Origin: Actinomycetaceae bacterium
GTDB lineage: Bacteria; Actinomycetota; Actinomycetes; Actinomycetales; Actinomycetaceae
Assembly (NCBI GenBank): GCA_015062745.1
Contig: SUUB01000003.1
Location: forward strand, 3,716 to 52,144
DNA: 48,429 nt
Reading direction: 5' to 3'
Of the stretch, positions 8,353 to 16,665 are shown piece after piece (within the stretch, counting starts at the first letter, position 1; every line of letters starts with the position of its first letter). The notes under the pieces are model-generated. The model saw nothing but the letters and a program-made list of their open reading frames with translations, ran no database searches and had not been told where the DNA came from. The translations under genes were made by a program, and so were the position numbers.

Positions 8353-9312
8353 CTAGGTCTGTGACATGCCGAGGACATTCTCGGCAATGGCTGATTCGGT
8401 GATCAGAACCGAGCAGAGACCGGCGTATAGCGCGGCATAAGTGACTTCGCTCTTCTCGCTGCCCACCCCGACCGCGATGGCATGGCCGATGCCGCCGATC
8501 TGATCGAGGGCAAGCGCAATGGTGCGCGAGTCGAGTTCAAGATCGACCACCCGCCCCGATCGGTCAATGTAGTGGCCGAGCACGTCTCCAACCGCGCCCG
8601 AACGCTGGAGCTCAAGCTGTTCCTCATCGCTCAACGCGCCGCTGCGAACGAGTACCGAGCCCGGAGAAAGGGCCCCGAGTGAAAATACCGCGACGTCACA
8701 ACGGGCGGCGAGCTTGAGGGTGTCAGCGATCGCATGGTCGCAGCAAAGCCTTCTGGCCAACTCGCGATCACTGACGATAGCGGGTACGGGTAGGAGTCGC
8801 GTTCGCGCCTGCCGGGACTTCGCCGCAACCAGTCGCAGTATGCTCGCCGCATCAACCGTGCCGTCCACCGAGGGCGCGCCGCCGTTGAGTTGGAGAAGAT
8901 CCGCGCCGATGAAGGCCCTGTCCGGAAGTGCGGAGGCGATGGCAGCCACGGTGCGCCCCCAAGAGAAGCCGATGCTTCGCGGCTGGGGACGCATCTCGGT
9001 CAGGTACGACGCCGACGCCTGCGCCACCAGCGCCATGGTGGCGGCGCTGGTATCCTGGCTCTGCACCACCACCGCCTCGGCGCAGCCGAAGCGGTCGACG
9101 AGTTGGGATTCGAGGTCGCCACGCCGCGATGTAGGGTGGTGAATCTTAATCTCTACGAGGCCGCGAGCACGGGCCTCCTCGAGGAGACGTCCCACCTTCC
9201 ACCGAGATACGCGCAATCGGTCGGCGACCTCGGACTGCAATAGGCCATCCTTGTAATACAGTTCGGCGGCGCGAACCATCGCGTACTCGTGTTCCGCACT
9301 TCCCGCACGCAT
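8353..9312 (-). CDS. SorC/DeoR-family sugar-binding transcriptional regulator
   Basis: This protein of about 319 residues has an N-terminal helix-turn-helix (AELYYKDGLLQSEVADRLRV, then SRWKVGRLLEEARARGLVEI) and a C-terminal SorC-type sugar-phosphate-binding domain (GFSWGRTVAAIASALP, then LLQLNGG, and CDVAVFSLGAL). Regulators of this family sense a phosphorylated sugar and control adjacent polyol or sugar genes, so it is the likely controller of the dehydrogenase and araB. The track starts at GTG 9321; ATG 9312 is better because GGGGAGGG lies 8 bases before it, whereas it abuts the GTG. It begins 23 bases after the dehydrogenase stop and is probably cotranscribed with it. The effector is not identifiable. 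Confidence 0.87.
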   Translation of the reverse strand: MRAGSAEHEYAMVRAAELYYKDGLLQSEVADRLRVSRWKVGRLLEEARARGLVEIKIHHPTSRRGDLESQLVDRFGCAEAVVVQSQDTSAATMALVAQASASYLTEMRPQPRSIGFSWGRTVAAIASALPDRAFIGADLLQLNGGAPSVDGTVDAASILRLVAAKSRQARTRLLPVPAIVSDRELARRLCCDHAIADTLKLAARCDVAVFSLGALSPGSVLVRSGALSDEEQLELQRSGAVGDVLGHYIDRSGRVVDLELDSRTIALALDQIGGIGHAIAVGVGSEKSEVTYAALYAGLCSVLITESAIAENVLGMSQT

Positions 9313-9335
9313 CGCCGACACCCTCCCCGTCGCGT

Positions 9336-10397
9336 TCAGTTCGTGGGCAGGTCCCGGCCGTTAGGTAGGAACAACACTTTGCAGGAGTGGATCGTGCGCT
9401 CGTACATGGCACGAATCAGCTCATCGACGCGTTCCAGGCCCGCTTCGTGGGTGATCATGAACTCCCACCGCAAGGATCCGCGTGCCAAATGCTCCAGTGT
9501 CGCGGTCCATTCCGGCCCTGGGTAGGGTGCGCCAAACGAGTTCCAGGAACCATGGATATCAATCTCGAGTCGCATCAGGCGGGCCCAATTGCGCTCCGAA
9601 ATCTCCACGGCGGCGTTGGGGATGCCAATAAGCGTGACATCGCCGTGCCTAGCGGTGATGCCGACGGCCCTATCAGCGATCGCGGCCACACCGGTTGTCT
9701 CCACAACGACGTCAAATCCGCTGCCCATTGCAGACTCCAAGTCATCGAAGCTCGTATATGCGGCGTCTGCACCGGCGAGGCGCGCCAACTCTGCCTTCTC
9801 CTGCGAAACATCTACCGCAACAACCGTTGCCGCTCCCAGAATGCGCGCCCATTGAATGGCGAAGAGACCGATAGGGCCGCCACCGCCCAACACGGCCACC
9901 CGGCTGGTAACTGTTATCTTCGTGCGGCGGATCGCGTGAAGGGCGATAGCGCTGGGATCAACCATCGCGGCGGCACGTGCATCGAGACCGCCCGGTACCT
10001 TCACAAGCAGATTCGCCGGTCCGGCGACATACTGGGCATAGGCTCCATGGCGCCGCGAGCCGTAATAGTCGTAGTTCTCGCAGAGCGAGAATTGCCCCTG
10101 AAGGCAGGGATCACACTCGAAACAGGGAATCATTGGCGGAACGGTCACCAGGTCACCGACCTGCAGCCCGGTCACTCCCGGTCCCAGTTCCTCCACGTAG
10201 GCGGAGAACTCGTGACCGGTGATCAGGGGTAGCTTATGCGGCCCCTTTTTGTACATGCGTGCGAGATCCGACCCGCATACGCCACAGGCGGCCACCTTCA
10301 TAAGAACCTGACCCGGACCAGGCCGTGGCTTGGCGACCTGCTCCAACCGAATGTCTCCGGGGGCGTACATCTGCACTGCAGCCATCGTGTCATTCAT
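9336..10397 (-). CDS. Zinc-dependent medium-chain alcohol/polyol dehydrogenase
   Basis: A 353-residue MDR-family enzyme. CGVCGSDLARM carries the first catalytic zinc ligand, GHEFSAYVEELG the second, and the four-cysteine structural zinc lobe is seen as C-x2-C-x2-C-x7-C in PCFECDPCLQGQFSLC. The Rossmann NAD-binding motif is VAVLGGGGPIGLFAIQWA. It most resembles sorbitol/galactitol-1-phosphate (GatD-like) dehydrogenases. With ribulokinase and a SorC regulator on the same strand, oxidation of a pentitol such as ribitol or arabinitol to a ribulose is a reasonable inference, but the substrate is not proven. It is first in the minus-strand cluster and diverges from trmI across 283 bases. No well-spaced Shine-Dalgarno sequence precedes the ATG; MAAVQ four codons later is an alternative start. 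Confidence 0.88.
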   Translation of the reverse strand: MNDTMAAVQMYAPGDIRLEQVAKPRPGPGQVLMKVAACGVCGSDLARMYKKGPHKLPLITGHEFSAYVEELGPGVTGLQVGDLVTVPPMIPCFECDPCLQGQFSLCENYDYYGSRRHGAYAQYVAGPANLLVKVPGGLDARAAAMVDPSAIALHAIRRTKITVTSRVAVLGGGGPIGLFAIQWARILGAATVVAVDVSQEKAELARLAGADAAYTSFDDLESAMGSGFDVVVETTGVAAIADRAVGITARHGDVTLIGIPNAAVEISERNWARLMRLEIDIHGSWNSFGAPYPGPEWTATLEHLARGSLRWEFMITHEAGLERVDELIRAMYERTIHSCKVLFLPNGRDLPTN

Positions 10398-10440
10398 TTC
10401 ATCACCGTGTCTTCCTCGTCGAAGCTATATGAATCAATGA

Positions 10441-10529
10441 TGTGGGGCGTACCCGGGATGAAGCCCCACACCACCAATGTAAACCGCCGCCGGGCATTCG
10501 TCAGCATATGGTGCAAAGACCTACATATG
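10441..10529. promoter_or_regulatory. Candidate operator region between the dehydrogenase and trmI
   Basis: The 283-base divergent region holds a perfect 8-base inverted repeat, TGTGGGGC...GCCCCACA (10441-10448 and 10463-10470), and two CATATG palindromes whose starts are 19 bases apart (10505 and 10524), close to two helical turns. These could be sites for the adjacent SorC regulator, or the GC-rich repeat could fold in the dehydrogenase leader RNA. Binding is not established. Confidence 0.35.
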
Positions 10530-10667
10530 AGCATCCATCTCCCACATGGGCTGGTACTGCCCGCGCCCTGCGGACCACTCAAGCAGCATCCTCAGCATCT
10601 TTCGGGTGCAGCGGGGATCTCGCCCGGTGCCGACCGTCCCGCTCCTTAGAGGTCACGCTGCACGCTT

Positions 10668-10673
10668 TACAAT
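10668..10673 (+). promoter_or_regulatory. -10 element of trmI, leaderless
   Basis: TACAAT ends 7 nt before ATG 10681, with no Shine-Dalgarno sequence, so transcription should start at the initiation codon. The ORF-track start at 10546 would lie upstream of the promoter. Confidence 0.6.
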
Positions 10674-10680
10674 GGCAGCC

Positions 10681-11733
10681 ATGACTGGACGCAATGCGGA
10701 TCGCCGTCGGGGCCCCTTCCGGGCGGGCGAAAGGGTACAACTGACCGATCCCAAGGGGCGGCAGTACACGATTTCGCTGACGGAAGACGGCTACTTCCAA
10801 TCAACTCGCGGTTCTTTTCGGCACAGTGAACTCATCGGTGCTGAAGAAGGAACCGTCCTGACTACACAGGAAGGGCGGCATTTCCTCGCTCTGCGGCCGC
10901 TGGTGAGCGACTACGTGCTGTCAATGCCGCGCGGGGCAACGGTTATTTATCCGAAGGATGCGGCGCAGATCGTGCATATGGCGGATGTGTTCCCAGGAGC
11001 ACGTGTTTTCGAGGCAGGGCTCGGCTCCGGGGCACTGACGTTGTCGCTTCTGGCTGCGGTTGGCGACGAAGGCCAGGTTCTCTCCGCCGAACGGCGGCCC
11101 GAGTTCGCCGAGATCGCGCTGGGCAACGTTTCCTCCTGGTTTGGCCTGCAACCGCCACAGTGGTCAATTGAAATAGGCGAGGCGGAGCAGATCCTCGCAA
11201 GCCGACCACAGGGCGCATTCGATCACGTCATTCTGGATATGCTCGCACCCTGGGAGCTTATCGCGGCCGCGACACACGCGCTGCGGCCGGGCGGCGTAAT
11301 ACTTGCATACGTGGCGACGACGACGCAGCTATCGCGCTTCGTGGAGGAGTTGCGAGAGTGCGGCTGCTTCACGGAGCCGAGCGCTTCAGAGACTCTGGTC
11401 CGCACATGGCACCTGGAGGGACTGGCCGTTCGGCCCGACCACCGTATGATTGCGCACACAGGATTCCTCGCTGTTGCTCGCCGCATGGCGCCGGGGAACA
11501 CTCCGCTGACACCGAAGCGCCGTCCGGCGAAAGCCGCTTACGCCGAGCCGCTCGTGTGGGAGGAAGAGCTGGCGGAACGCGGTATTTCGCCGAAAAAGCT
11601 ACGTCGGGTGCGGCGCGATGTGGCGCATCGCGCCGACGTGGAGGAGACGGGTACCTCCGTGCCCGGTCGGCACGGACGCGAGATCCGGGACCGTATCGAA
11701 TGTGAGCTGCAAGAACGCGAGGATCAGGCCTAG
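10681..11733 (+). CDS. trmI: tRNA (adenine-58-N1)-methyltransferase TrmI
   Basis: TrmI methylates N1 of A58 in the T loop of tRNA with S-adenosylmethionine as donor. The protein of about 350 residues has the small N-terminal beta domain (FRAGERVQLTDPKGRQYTI), then YPKDAAQIVHMADVFPGARVFEAGLGSGALTLSLL, which includes the SAM-binding glycine-rich loop, and a catalytic region around HVILDMLAPWELI. The C-terminal extension beyond about residue 265 is charged and longer than the mycobacterial enzyme (280 aa). In actinobacteria trmI is regularly the gene just upstream of the ARC/Mpa ATPase, as here. The start was chosen at MTGRNADRRRGPF because of the leaderless promoter spacing. Confidence 0.92.
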   Translation: MTGRNADRRRGPFRAGERVQLTDPKGRQYTISLTEDGYFQSTRGSFRHSELIGAEEGTVLTTQEGRHFLALRPLVSDYVLSMPRGATVIYPKDAAQIVHMADVFPGARVFEAGLGSGALTLSLLAAVGDEGQVLSAERRPEFAEIALGNVSSWFGLQPPQWSIEIGEAEQILASRPQGAFDHVILDMLAPWELIAAATHALRPGGVILAYVATTTQLSRFVEELRECGCFTEPSASETLVRTWHLEGLAVRPDHRMIAHTGFLAVARRMAPGNTPLTPKRRPAKAAYAEPLVWEEELAERGISPKKLRRVRRDVAHRADVEETGTSVPGRHGREIRDRIECELQEREDQA

Positions 11734-11744
11734 TGCACTAGAGT
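11730..11744 (+). promoter_or_regulatory. Palindrome and possible -10 upstream of arc
   Basis: CTAGTGCACTAG (11730-11741) is a perfect 12-base palindrome that covers the trmI stop codon and overlaps TAGAGT (11739-11744), a plausible -10 for arc. It could be a repressor site or chance. Confidence 0.35.
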
Positions 11745-11770
11745 TGAGCGGTAGCGAAGGAAAGGTTGCG

Positions 11771-13492
11771 ATGTCCCAAACAGACTCCAGTGAACTGCGT
11801 GATGTGCGGCAACAACTGGTCTCTCTTGAAGAGAAGAACCAGCGGCTGACCGCATCGCTTGTGGCCGCACGGGATCGTATCCGCGATCAGGCCGAACAAC
11901 TCGATGCCTTGGCGCGCCCGCCGGCATCGTTTGCAACCTTCCTCGCCGCTCACGAACAGGATCATTCTGTCGATGCCCTGGTTGCAGGACGCAAGATGAA
12001 TCTGGCCGCAGCGGTCACATTGCCGCTGGGCTCCCTGCGTCCGGGGCAGGAGCTGCGGTTGAATGAGCAGCTTGTGGTGACGGATACGGCCGGCTATGAA
12101 GATACGGGCACAGTTGTCACGGTGGAGCTGGTTATCGATCCGCAGCGCGCGTTGGTGAAGATTCATGCCGACGATTCGCGGGTGCTGCGTATCTCCGGGC
12201 GCTTGGACGCGGAGCATCTGCGTGTGGGCGATACCGTCCTGGCGGATTTGCGCTCCGGATTCATCTTGGAGCATATCGAAAGGCCGGATGTTGAGCACCT
12301 GCTGTTGGAAGAGGTGCCGGATGTCTCCTACGAGGATATTGGTGGGCTTGGCCCGCAGATTGAGGAGATCCGTGACAGCGTTGAGCTTCCTTTCGAGCAA
12401 CCCGAGCTGTACCGCGAACATGGACTCAAGCCGCCCAAGGGAGTGCTGCTGTACGGGCCTCCCGGCTGCGGGAAGACGCTGATCGCCAAGGCTGTCGCTA
12501 CCTCGTTGGCCCACAATGCGGCCGAACGTACCGGTGCGGCGACGGCGCGTTCGTATTTCCTCAATATCAAGGGACCACAGCTGCTCGACAAATACGTCGG
12601 CGAGACGGAACGTCAGATTCGCGAGATCTTCTCGCGCGCGCGGGACAGGGCGGCACACGGCATTCCGGTTGTGATCTTCTTCGACGAGATGGAGGCACTT
12701 TTCCGCACACGTGGGTCGGGCATCTCCTCCGACGTCGAAACAACTGTGGTGCCCCAACTTCTGGCGGAAGTAGATGGCGTTGAGAAACTGGACAACGTGA
12801 TCGTCATTGGCGCTTCCAACCGGGAGGACATGATTGATCCGGCGATCCTGCGGCCCGGGCGTCTTGATGTGAAGGTGCGTATCGAGCGGCCCGATCGCGC
12901 CGGATGTCTGGATATTCTTTCGAAATACCTCACCGAGGAGTTGCCGTTGCACCAGGAGGTGCGTTCCGCCTATCCCACCGCGGGTGAGGCAGCGGCGAGC
13001 CTGCGGCACGTCACCGTCGATACGCTGTACGCGCGTACTCCCGAAAATGAGTACGTCGAGGTGCACTACGCCGATGGAACTCGCGAAACGCTTTATATTG
13101 CGGATTTTGTCTCCGGAGCCATGTTGGCGGCAATCGTGGATCGTGCGAAGAAACTGGCGATTAAAGACCTGCTGTCCACCGGCGAGCGTGGATTGCGGAA
13201 GGAGCACCTGGTGGAGGCAGTGCACCAGGAGGTGCGCGAGAACGAGGAACTTGCGACGATTGCCAATCCGGACGAGTGGGCGCGTGTACACGGGCGCGGA
13301 CAGGGCGAGCGCATTGTTCACGTGCGGGCGCTGCTCACGCGCGACCCGAATGGCGCGACCGGTTCCGGCGCGCAAGTCCCCACCGAATCGACGGCGGCCG
13401 CTACGCCGTCCCTGGCCACGCGCGATGGAGAGGGGACGGTTGACGATCCCGGACATAGCTGGGGCGAAACTGTGCCCGAGGGACTGATCTAA
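11771..13492 (+). CDS. arc: AAA ATPase forming ring-shaped complexes (ARC; Mpa homologue)
   Basis: ARC/Mpa is the hexameric unfoldase that recognises Pup-tagged proteins. The 573-residue protein has an N-terminal coiled coil (residues about 8-48), which binds Pup in homologues, two OB-type domains to about residue 180, and one AAA module with Walker A GPPGCGKT near 230, Walker B VIFFDEME near 300 and the SRH region around NREDMIDPAILRPGRLD. The C-terminus ends ETVPEGLI and lacks the GQYL-type (HbYX) tail that opens the 20S proteasome gate in mycobacteria. Together with the absence of prcBA from the locus, this points to a proteasome-independent role, as described for Corynebacterium ARC. ATG 11771 follows GAAGGAAAG; the track ORF starts upstream inside trmI. 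dop follows after 10 bases. Confidence 0.93.
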   Translation: MSQTDSSELRDVRQQLVSLEEKNQRLTASLVAARDRIRDQAEQLDALARPPASFATFLAAHEQDHSVDALVAGRKMNLAAAVTLPLGSLRPGQELRLNEQLVVTDTAGYEDTGTVVTVELVIDPQRALVKIHADDSRVLRISGRLDAEHLRVGDTVLADLRSGFILEHIERPDVEHLLLEEVPDVSYEDIGGLGPQIEEIRDSVELPFEQPELYREHGLKPPKGVLLYGPPGCGKTLIAKAVATSLAHNAAERTGAATARSYFLNIKGPQLLDKYVGETERQIREIFSRARDRAAHGIPVVIFFDEMEALFRTRGSGISSDVETTVVPQLLAEVDGVEKLDNVIVIGASNREDMIDPAILRPGRLDVKVRIERPDRAGCLDILSKYLTEELPLHQEVRSAYPTAGEAAASLRHVTVDTLYARTPENEYVEVHYADGTRETLYIADFVSGAMLAAIVDRAKKLAIKDLLSTGERGLRKEHLVEAVHQEVRENEELATIANPDEWARVHGRGQGERIVHVRALLTRDPNGATGSGAQVPTESTAAATPSLATRDGEGTVDDPGHSWGETVPEGLI

Positions 13493-13502
13493 GGAGTAAA
13501 TC

Positions 13503-15068
13503 ATGACCGCGCGCCGTATCGTCGGTTTGGAGACCGAGTTTGGGATTCTCGCCCCGGCCGATCTGCAGGCAAATCCGATTGTGTTGTCCACGCGCATCGT
13601 CGATGCCCTCGGTGCCGAGTCCGCCGCGAGCGGGGGTGCCGGCGCCGTGCGCTGGGATTTCCACGGCGAAGACCCATTGAGCGACGCGCGCGGATATCGC
13701 ATCGAACGAGCTGCCGCACATCCCTCACAACTCACCGACGATCCGGAGTCGCTCGCGCCCTCGGGAGATGTGCCGCTGGAACATGTGCAACGCCGCAGCG
13801 AATCGCTCAGGCCGCGCGCGGCCAACGCTGTGCTGACCAATGGAGCCCGGCTCTACGTCGACCACGCACATCCGGAGTATTCCTCACCCGAAACGGCCAC
13901 CCCGCGGGAGGCCGTGCTGTGGGACAGGGCGGGGGAGTACCTCATGGCCGAGGGCATTGAGATACTTGATGGCGATGTGGTGGTCTACAAGAACAACACC
14001 GACGGCAAGGGGGCATCCTATGGCGCGCACGAGAATTACCTCGTCCGGCGCGATGTTCCCTTTGGGGATATCATCCGCTACCTCACGCCGTTCTTCATTA
14101 CGCGGCCGGTGCTGTGCGGTGCCGGACGCGTCGGCCTCGGGCAACGCAGTGAGCAGCCCGGCTTCCAGATCTCCCAGCGTGCTGATTTCGTCGAGAACGA
14201 CGTCGGTTTAGAGACGACCTTCGATCGGCCCATTATCAACACACGCGACGAACCACATGCGGATGCGGCCCGTTATCGCCGTCTACACGTCATCGGTGGG
14301 GACGCCAATCTCTTCGATGCCTCAACTCTGCTGAAGGTCGGTGCGACGTCGCTGGTGTTGTGGCTGCTGGAAACCGGTGATATACCGCTTGGGCTTGACT
14401 CGGTGCTGGTGGATAACCCCGTCGACCAGACCTGGCAGGTTTCTCACGATCCCACGTTGCGCACGGTGCTTGACATGCACGACGGAACAACGAAAACCGC
14501 ACTGGATGTTCAGCAGGTATACGTGGATGTTATACGGGAAGAACTCGCCAAACGGGGTGAACCGGACTTCGACACCGCCGAAATCCTGCAGCGCTGGCAG
14601 TGGACTATCGATACCTTACGAAGCGATATGTTCGCCGCGGCGCCGCGAGTGGAGTGGGTGGCGAAGTACCAACTGCTCGAATCCATGCGTTTGCGCAGCA
14701 ACGCGCGGTGGGATGATGACAAACTGCGAGCCCTGGACTTACAGTGGCACGACTTGCGCCCGGAACGGTCAATTGTGCGTAAACTCGACGCGGCGGGAAA
14801 GGTGGAGCGGCTCTTCACTCCCGCCGAGGTCGCCGCTGCCGTGACTCAGGCTCCCGAGAGCACGCGGGCCTTCCTGCGTGGCGGACTGATTGCGCGTTTT
14901 CCCGGGCGTGTTGCCGCAGCGGGCTGGGACGGTGTCGTTCTTGATGCGGGTGAGCTGATTCGTATTCCGACCATTCATCCGGATCGGGCCACCAGGGCGC
15001 TGGTCGGCCAGATTCTTGACAATGCGAACACGGTGGAGGAATTCCTCGCCGGACTGACAAGCCGCTGA
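13503..15068 (+). CDS. dop: Deamidase/depupylase Dop
   Basis: Dop deamidates the C-terminal glutamine of Pup to glutamate and can also remove Pup from substrates. The 521-residue protein shares the carboxylate-amine ligase fold with PafA: an N-terminal ARRIVGLETEFGI strand with the magnesium-binding Glu, the YVDHAHPEYSSPE segment with the catalytic-region Asp, VVYKNNTDGKGASYGAHENYL, and the C-terminal domain. The insertion between about residues 45 and 90 corresponds to the Dop loop, which separates it from PafA. AAGGAG precedes the ATG. Because the Pup encoded next ends in GGQ, Dop is needed to activate it. Confidence 0.94.
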   Translation: MTARRIVGLETEFGILAPADLQANPIVLSTRIVDALGAESAASGGAGAVRWDFHGEDPLSDARGYRIERAAAHPSQLTDDPESLAPSGDVPLEHVQRRSESLRPRAANAVLTNGARLYVDHAHPEYSSPETATPREAVLWDRAGEYLMAEGIEILDGDVVVYKNNTDGKGASYGAHENYLVRRDVPFGDIIRYLTPFFITRPVLCGAGRVGLGQRSEQPGFQISQRADFVENDVGLETTFDRPIINTRDEPHADAARYRRLHVIGGDANLFDASTLLKVGATSLVLWLLETGDIPLGLDSVLVDNPVDQTWQVSHDPTLRTVLDMHDGTTKTALDVQQVYVDVIREELAKRGEPDFDTAEILQRWQWTIDTLRSDMFAAAPRVEWVAKYQLLESMRLRSNARWDDDKLRALDLQWHDLRPERSIVRKLDAAGKVERLFTPAEVAAAVTQAPESTRAFLRGGLIARFPGRVAAAGWDGVVLDAGELIRIPTIHPDRATRALVGQILDNANTVEEFLAGLTSR

Positions 15069-15097
15069 GCGGCATACGAGTGTGTAAGGAGGAAAGA

Positions 15098-15283
15098 ATG
15101 TCACAACAGGAGTTCGCGCAGCCGAGGCGAACGGTTGAAGAACAAACAGAGACGGAACTGCCGCAGGTACAGGTTTCCACCACGAGCAGCGAGGTTGATT
15201 CCCTACTCGATGAGATCGACTCCGTTCTGGAGCAGAACGCATCCGCCTTTGTTCAGGGCTTTGTACAAAAGGGCGGTCAGTGA
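15098..15283 (+). CDS. pup: Prokaryotic ubiquitin-like protein Pup
   Basis: This 61-residue protein is conjugated through its C-terminus to lysines of target proteins. The N-terminal half is polar and likely disordered, the segment EVDSLLDEIDSVLEQNASAFVQGFV is the ARC-binding helical region, and the protein ends QKGGQ, the precursor form that needs deamidation by Dop. The ORF track starts six codons too early; the ATG at 15098 follows an excellent AAGGAGGAAAG site. The stop overlaps the pafA start (GTGA). In proteasome-bearing actinobacteria prcB and prcA lie between pup and pafA; here there is no space for them. Confidence 0.95.
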   Translation: MSQQEFAQPRRTVEEQTETELPQVQVSTTSSEVDSLLDEIDSVLEQNASAFVQGFVQKGGQ

Positions 15284-16665
15284 TTCCGCGGCGAGTTATG
15301 GGCATAGAAACCGAATACGGTTTGACCTGTGCTCATACACAGGGCGGTACACCTCCACTCGATCCGGAGGAGGCCGCCCAAGAGTTATTCGCCCCAATCA
15401 TCGCCATGGGAAGGTCAACAAATAGTTTCCTGGCGAACGGAGGACGCCTCTACCTCGATGTGGGCGCGCATCCCGAATATGCCACGGCGGAATGCGACGC
15501 ATTGGTGGACCTACTGGCGAACGACCGCGCCGGAGAGCTTCTATTTGCGGATCTTGCCGCACGGGCGAACGAGCATCTGGCCGGTCAGGGCATTCCGGGG
15601 CGTATACACCTGTTCAAGAACAATAACGACGCCGAGGGAAACTCCTTCGGTTGCCACGAGAACTACTTGGTTCGGCGTCGCTCGGATTTCCGAGCTCGCA
15701 TCTCGTCCATGCTTCCGTACTTCGTAACACGCCAAATTGTGGTGGGGGCGGGCCACCTGCGCCGGGAGGATGGCCGGGTGACGTACGAGTTCTCGCAGCG
15801 TGCCGATCAGATGTGGGATGCGATTTCATCGGCTTCCACGCGCTCGCGTCCGATGATCAATACCCGCGACGAGCCTCACGGCGACGCGGAGCTTTATCGG
15901 CGTATGCACGTGATTGTTGGCGACTCGAATATCGCCCAAGCCACCACGGCACTCAAAATGGCTGCCACCGAGGCTCTTCTCATCATGATTGAAGACGGTG
16001 GAATCCTGCCGAATCTGGCTCTGGCAGACCCTATGCGGGCGATTCGCGCCACGAGCGAGGATCTCACCGGCCGCGTTCCGCTCGAATTGGCGGAGGGAGG
16101 TACGGCCACGCCGTTGGAGGTTCAACGCCGCATGCGCGACGCCGTCCTGCAGCATTTCGAACGCAAAGGGTACATGGAGGAGCTTGATGCCATACGCCGG
16201 TACCTGTTCGATTTGTGGGGACGCGCCCTGGACGCGGTGGAGGCACAGGATCCGGCAAGTATTGCCACGGAAATCGATTGGGCAGCCAAATTGTCTCTGC
16301 TACGGCGCTACTGCGATCGGAGCGGACTGACGCTGGAGGATGCGCGTATTGCCCGTCTCGATCTCGCCTACCACGACATCACAGACCGTGGCCTGCGGGC
16401 GAACATGGAGCAATCAGGTCTGCTACGAACACTACTGCCCGCGCACGCGGCGGAGAAGGCAAAGAAGACGCCACCGCAGACCACTCGGGCGCGAATCCGT
16501 GGAGAGTTCATTCGCGTCGCGCAGGCGCACCGGCGGGACTATATGGCCGACTGGATGAATCTGCGGTTGTTGGAGGCGCAGGGAACCCGCAGTGTGGTTT
16601 TAAAAGATCCGTTTGCGACGGTTGATGCGCGCGCGGACGAACTCATGGCGCAGATTGCGGAATGA
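15280..16665 (+). CDS. pafA: Pup--protein ligase PafA
   Basis: PafA activates the C-terminal glutamate of deamidated Pup with ATP and forms an isopeptide bond to substrate lysines. The protein is 461 residues, close to the mycobacterial 452. Motifs follow the Dop/PafA family: RRVMGIETEYGL with the metal-binding Glu, LYLDVGAHPEYATAECD with the catalytic Asp, LFKNNNDAEGNSFGCHENYLV, and MINTRDEPHGD. The start is a GTG overlapping the pup stop by four bases, and its N-terminus aligns with known PafA proteins. Its own stop overlaps the start of the lipoprotein gene, so the whole locus is tightly coupled. Confidence 0.95.
   Translation: MIPRRVMGIETEYGLTCAHTQGGTPPLDPEEAAQELFAPIIAMGRSTNSFLANGGRLYLDVGAHPEYATAECDALVDLLANDRAGELLFADLAARANEHLAGQGIPGRIHLFKNNNDAEGNSFGCHENYLVRRRSDFRARISSMLPYFVTRQIVVGAGHLRREDGRVTYEFSQRADQMWDAISSASTRSRPMINTRDEPHGDAELYRRMHVIVGDSNIAQATTALKMAATEALLIMIEDGGILPNLALADPMRAIRATSEDLTGRVPLELAEGGTATPLEVQRRMRDAVLQHFERKGYMEELDAIRRYLFDLWGRALDAVEAQDPASIATEIDWAAKLSLLRRYCDRSGLTLEDARIARLDLAYHDITDRGLRANMEQSGLLRTLLPAHAAEKAKKTPPQTTRARIRGEFIRVAQAHRRDYMADWMNLRLLEAQGTRSVVLKDPFATVDARADELMAQIAE

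Noticed and set aside
8103-8387. 94-codon ORF in the araB-regulator gap
   Set aside because: It overlaps the araB promoter and the regulator's 3' end, has no ribosome site and has a low-complexity random composition.
11738-13840. 700-codon ORF on the minus strand opposite arc
   Set aside because: It is the antisense shadow of the arc coding sequence; it shows no recognisable domain, whereas the plus-strand frame has Walker and coiled-coil motifs.
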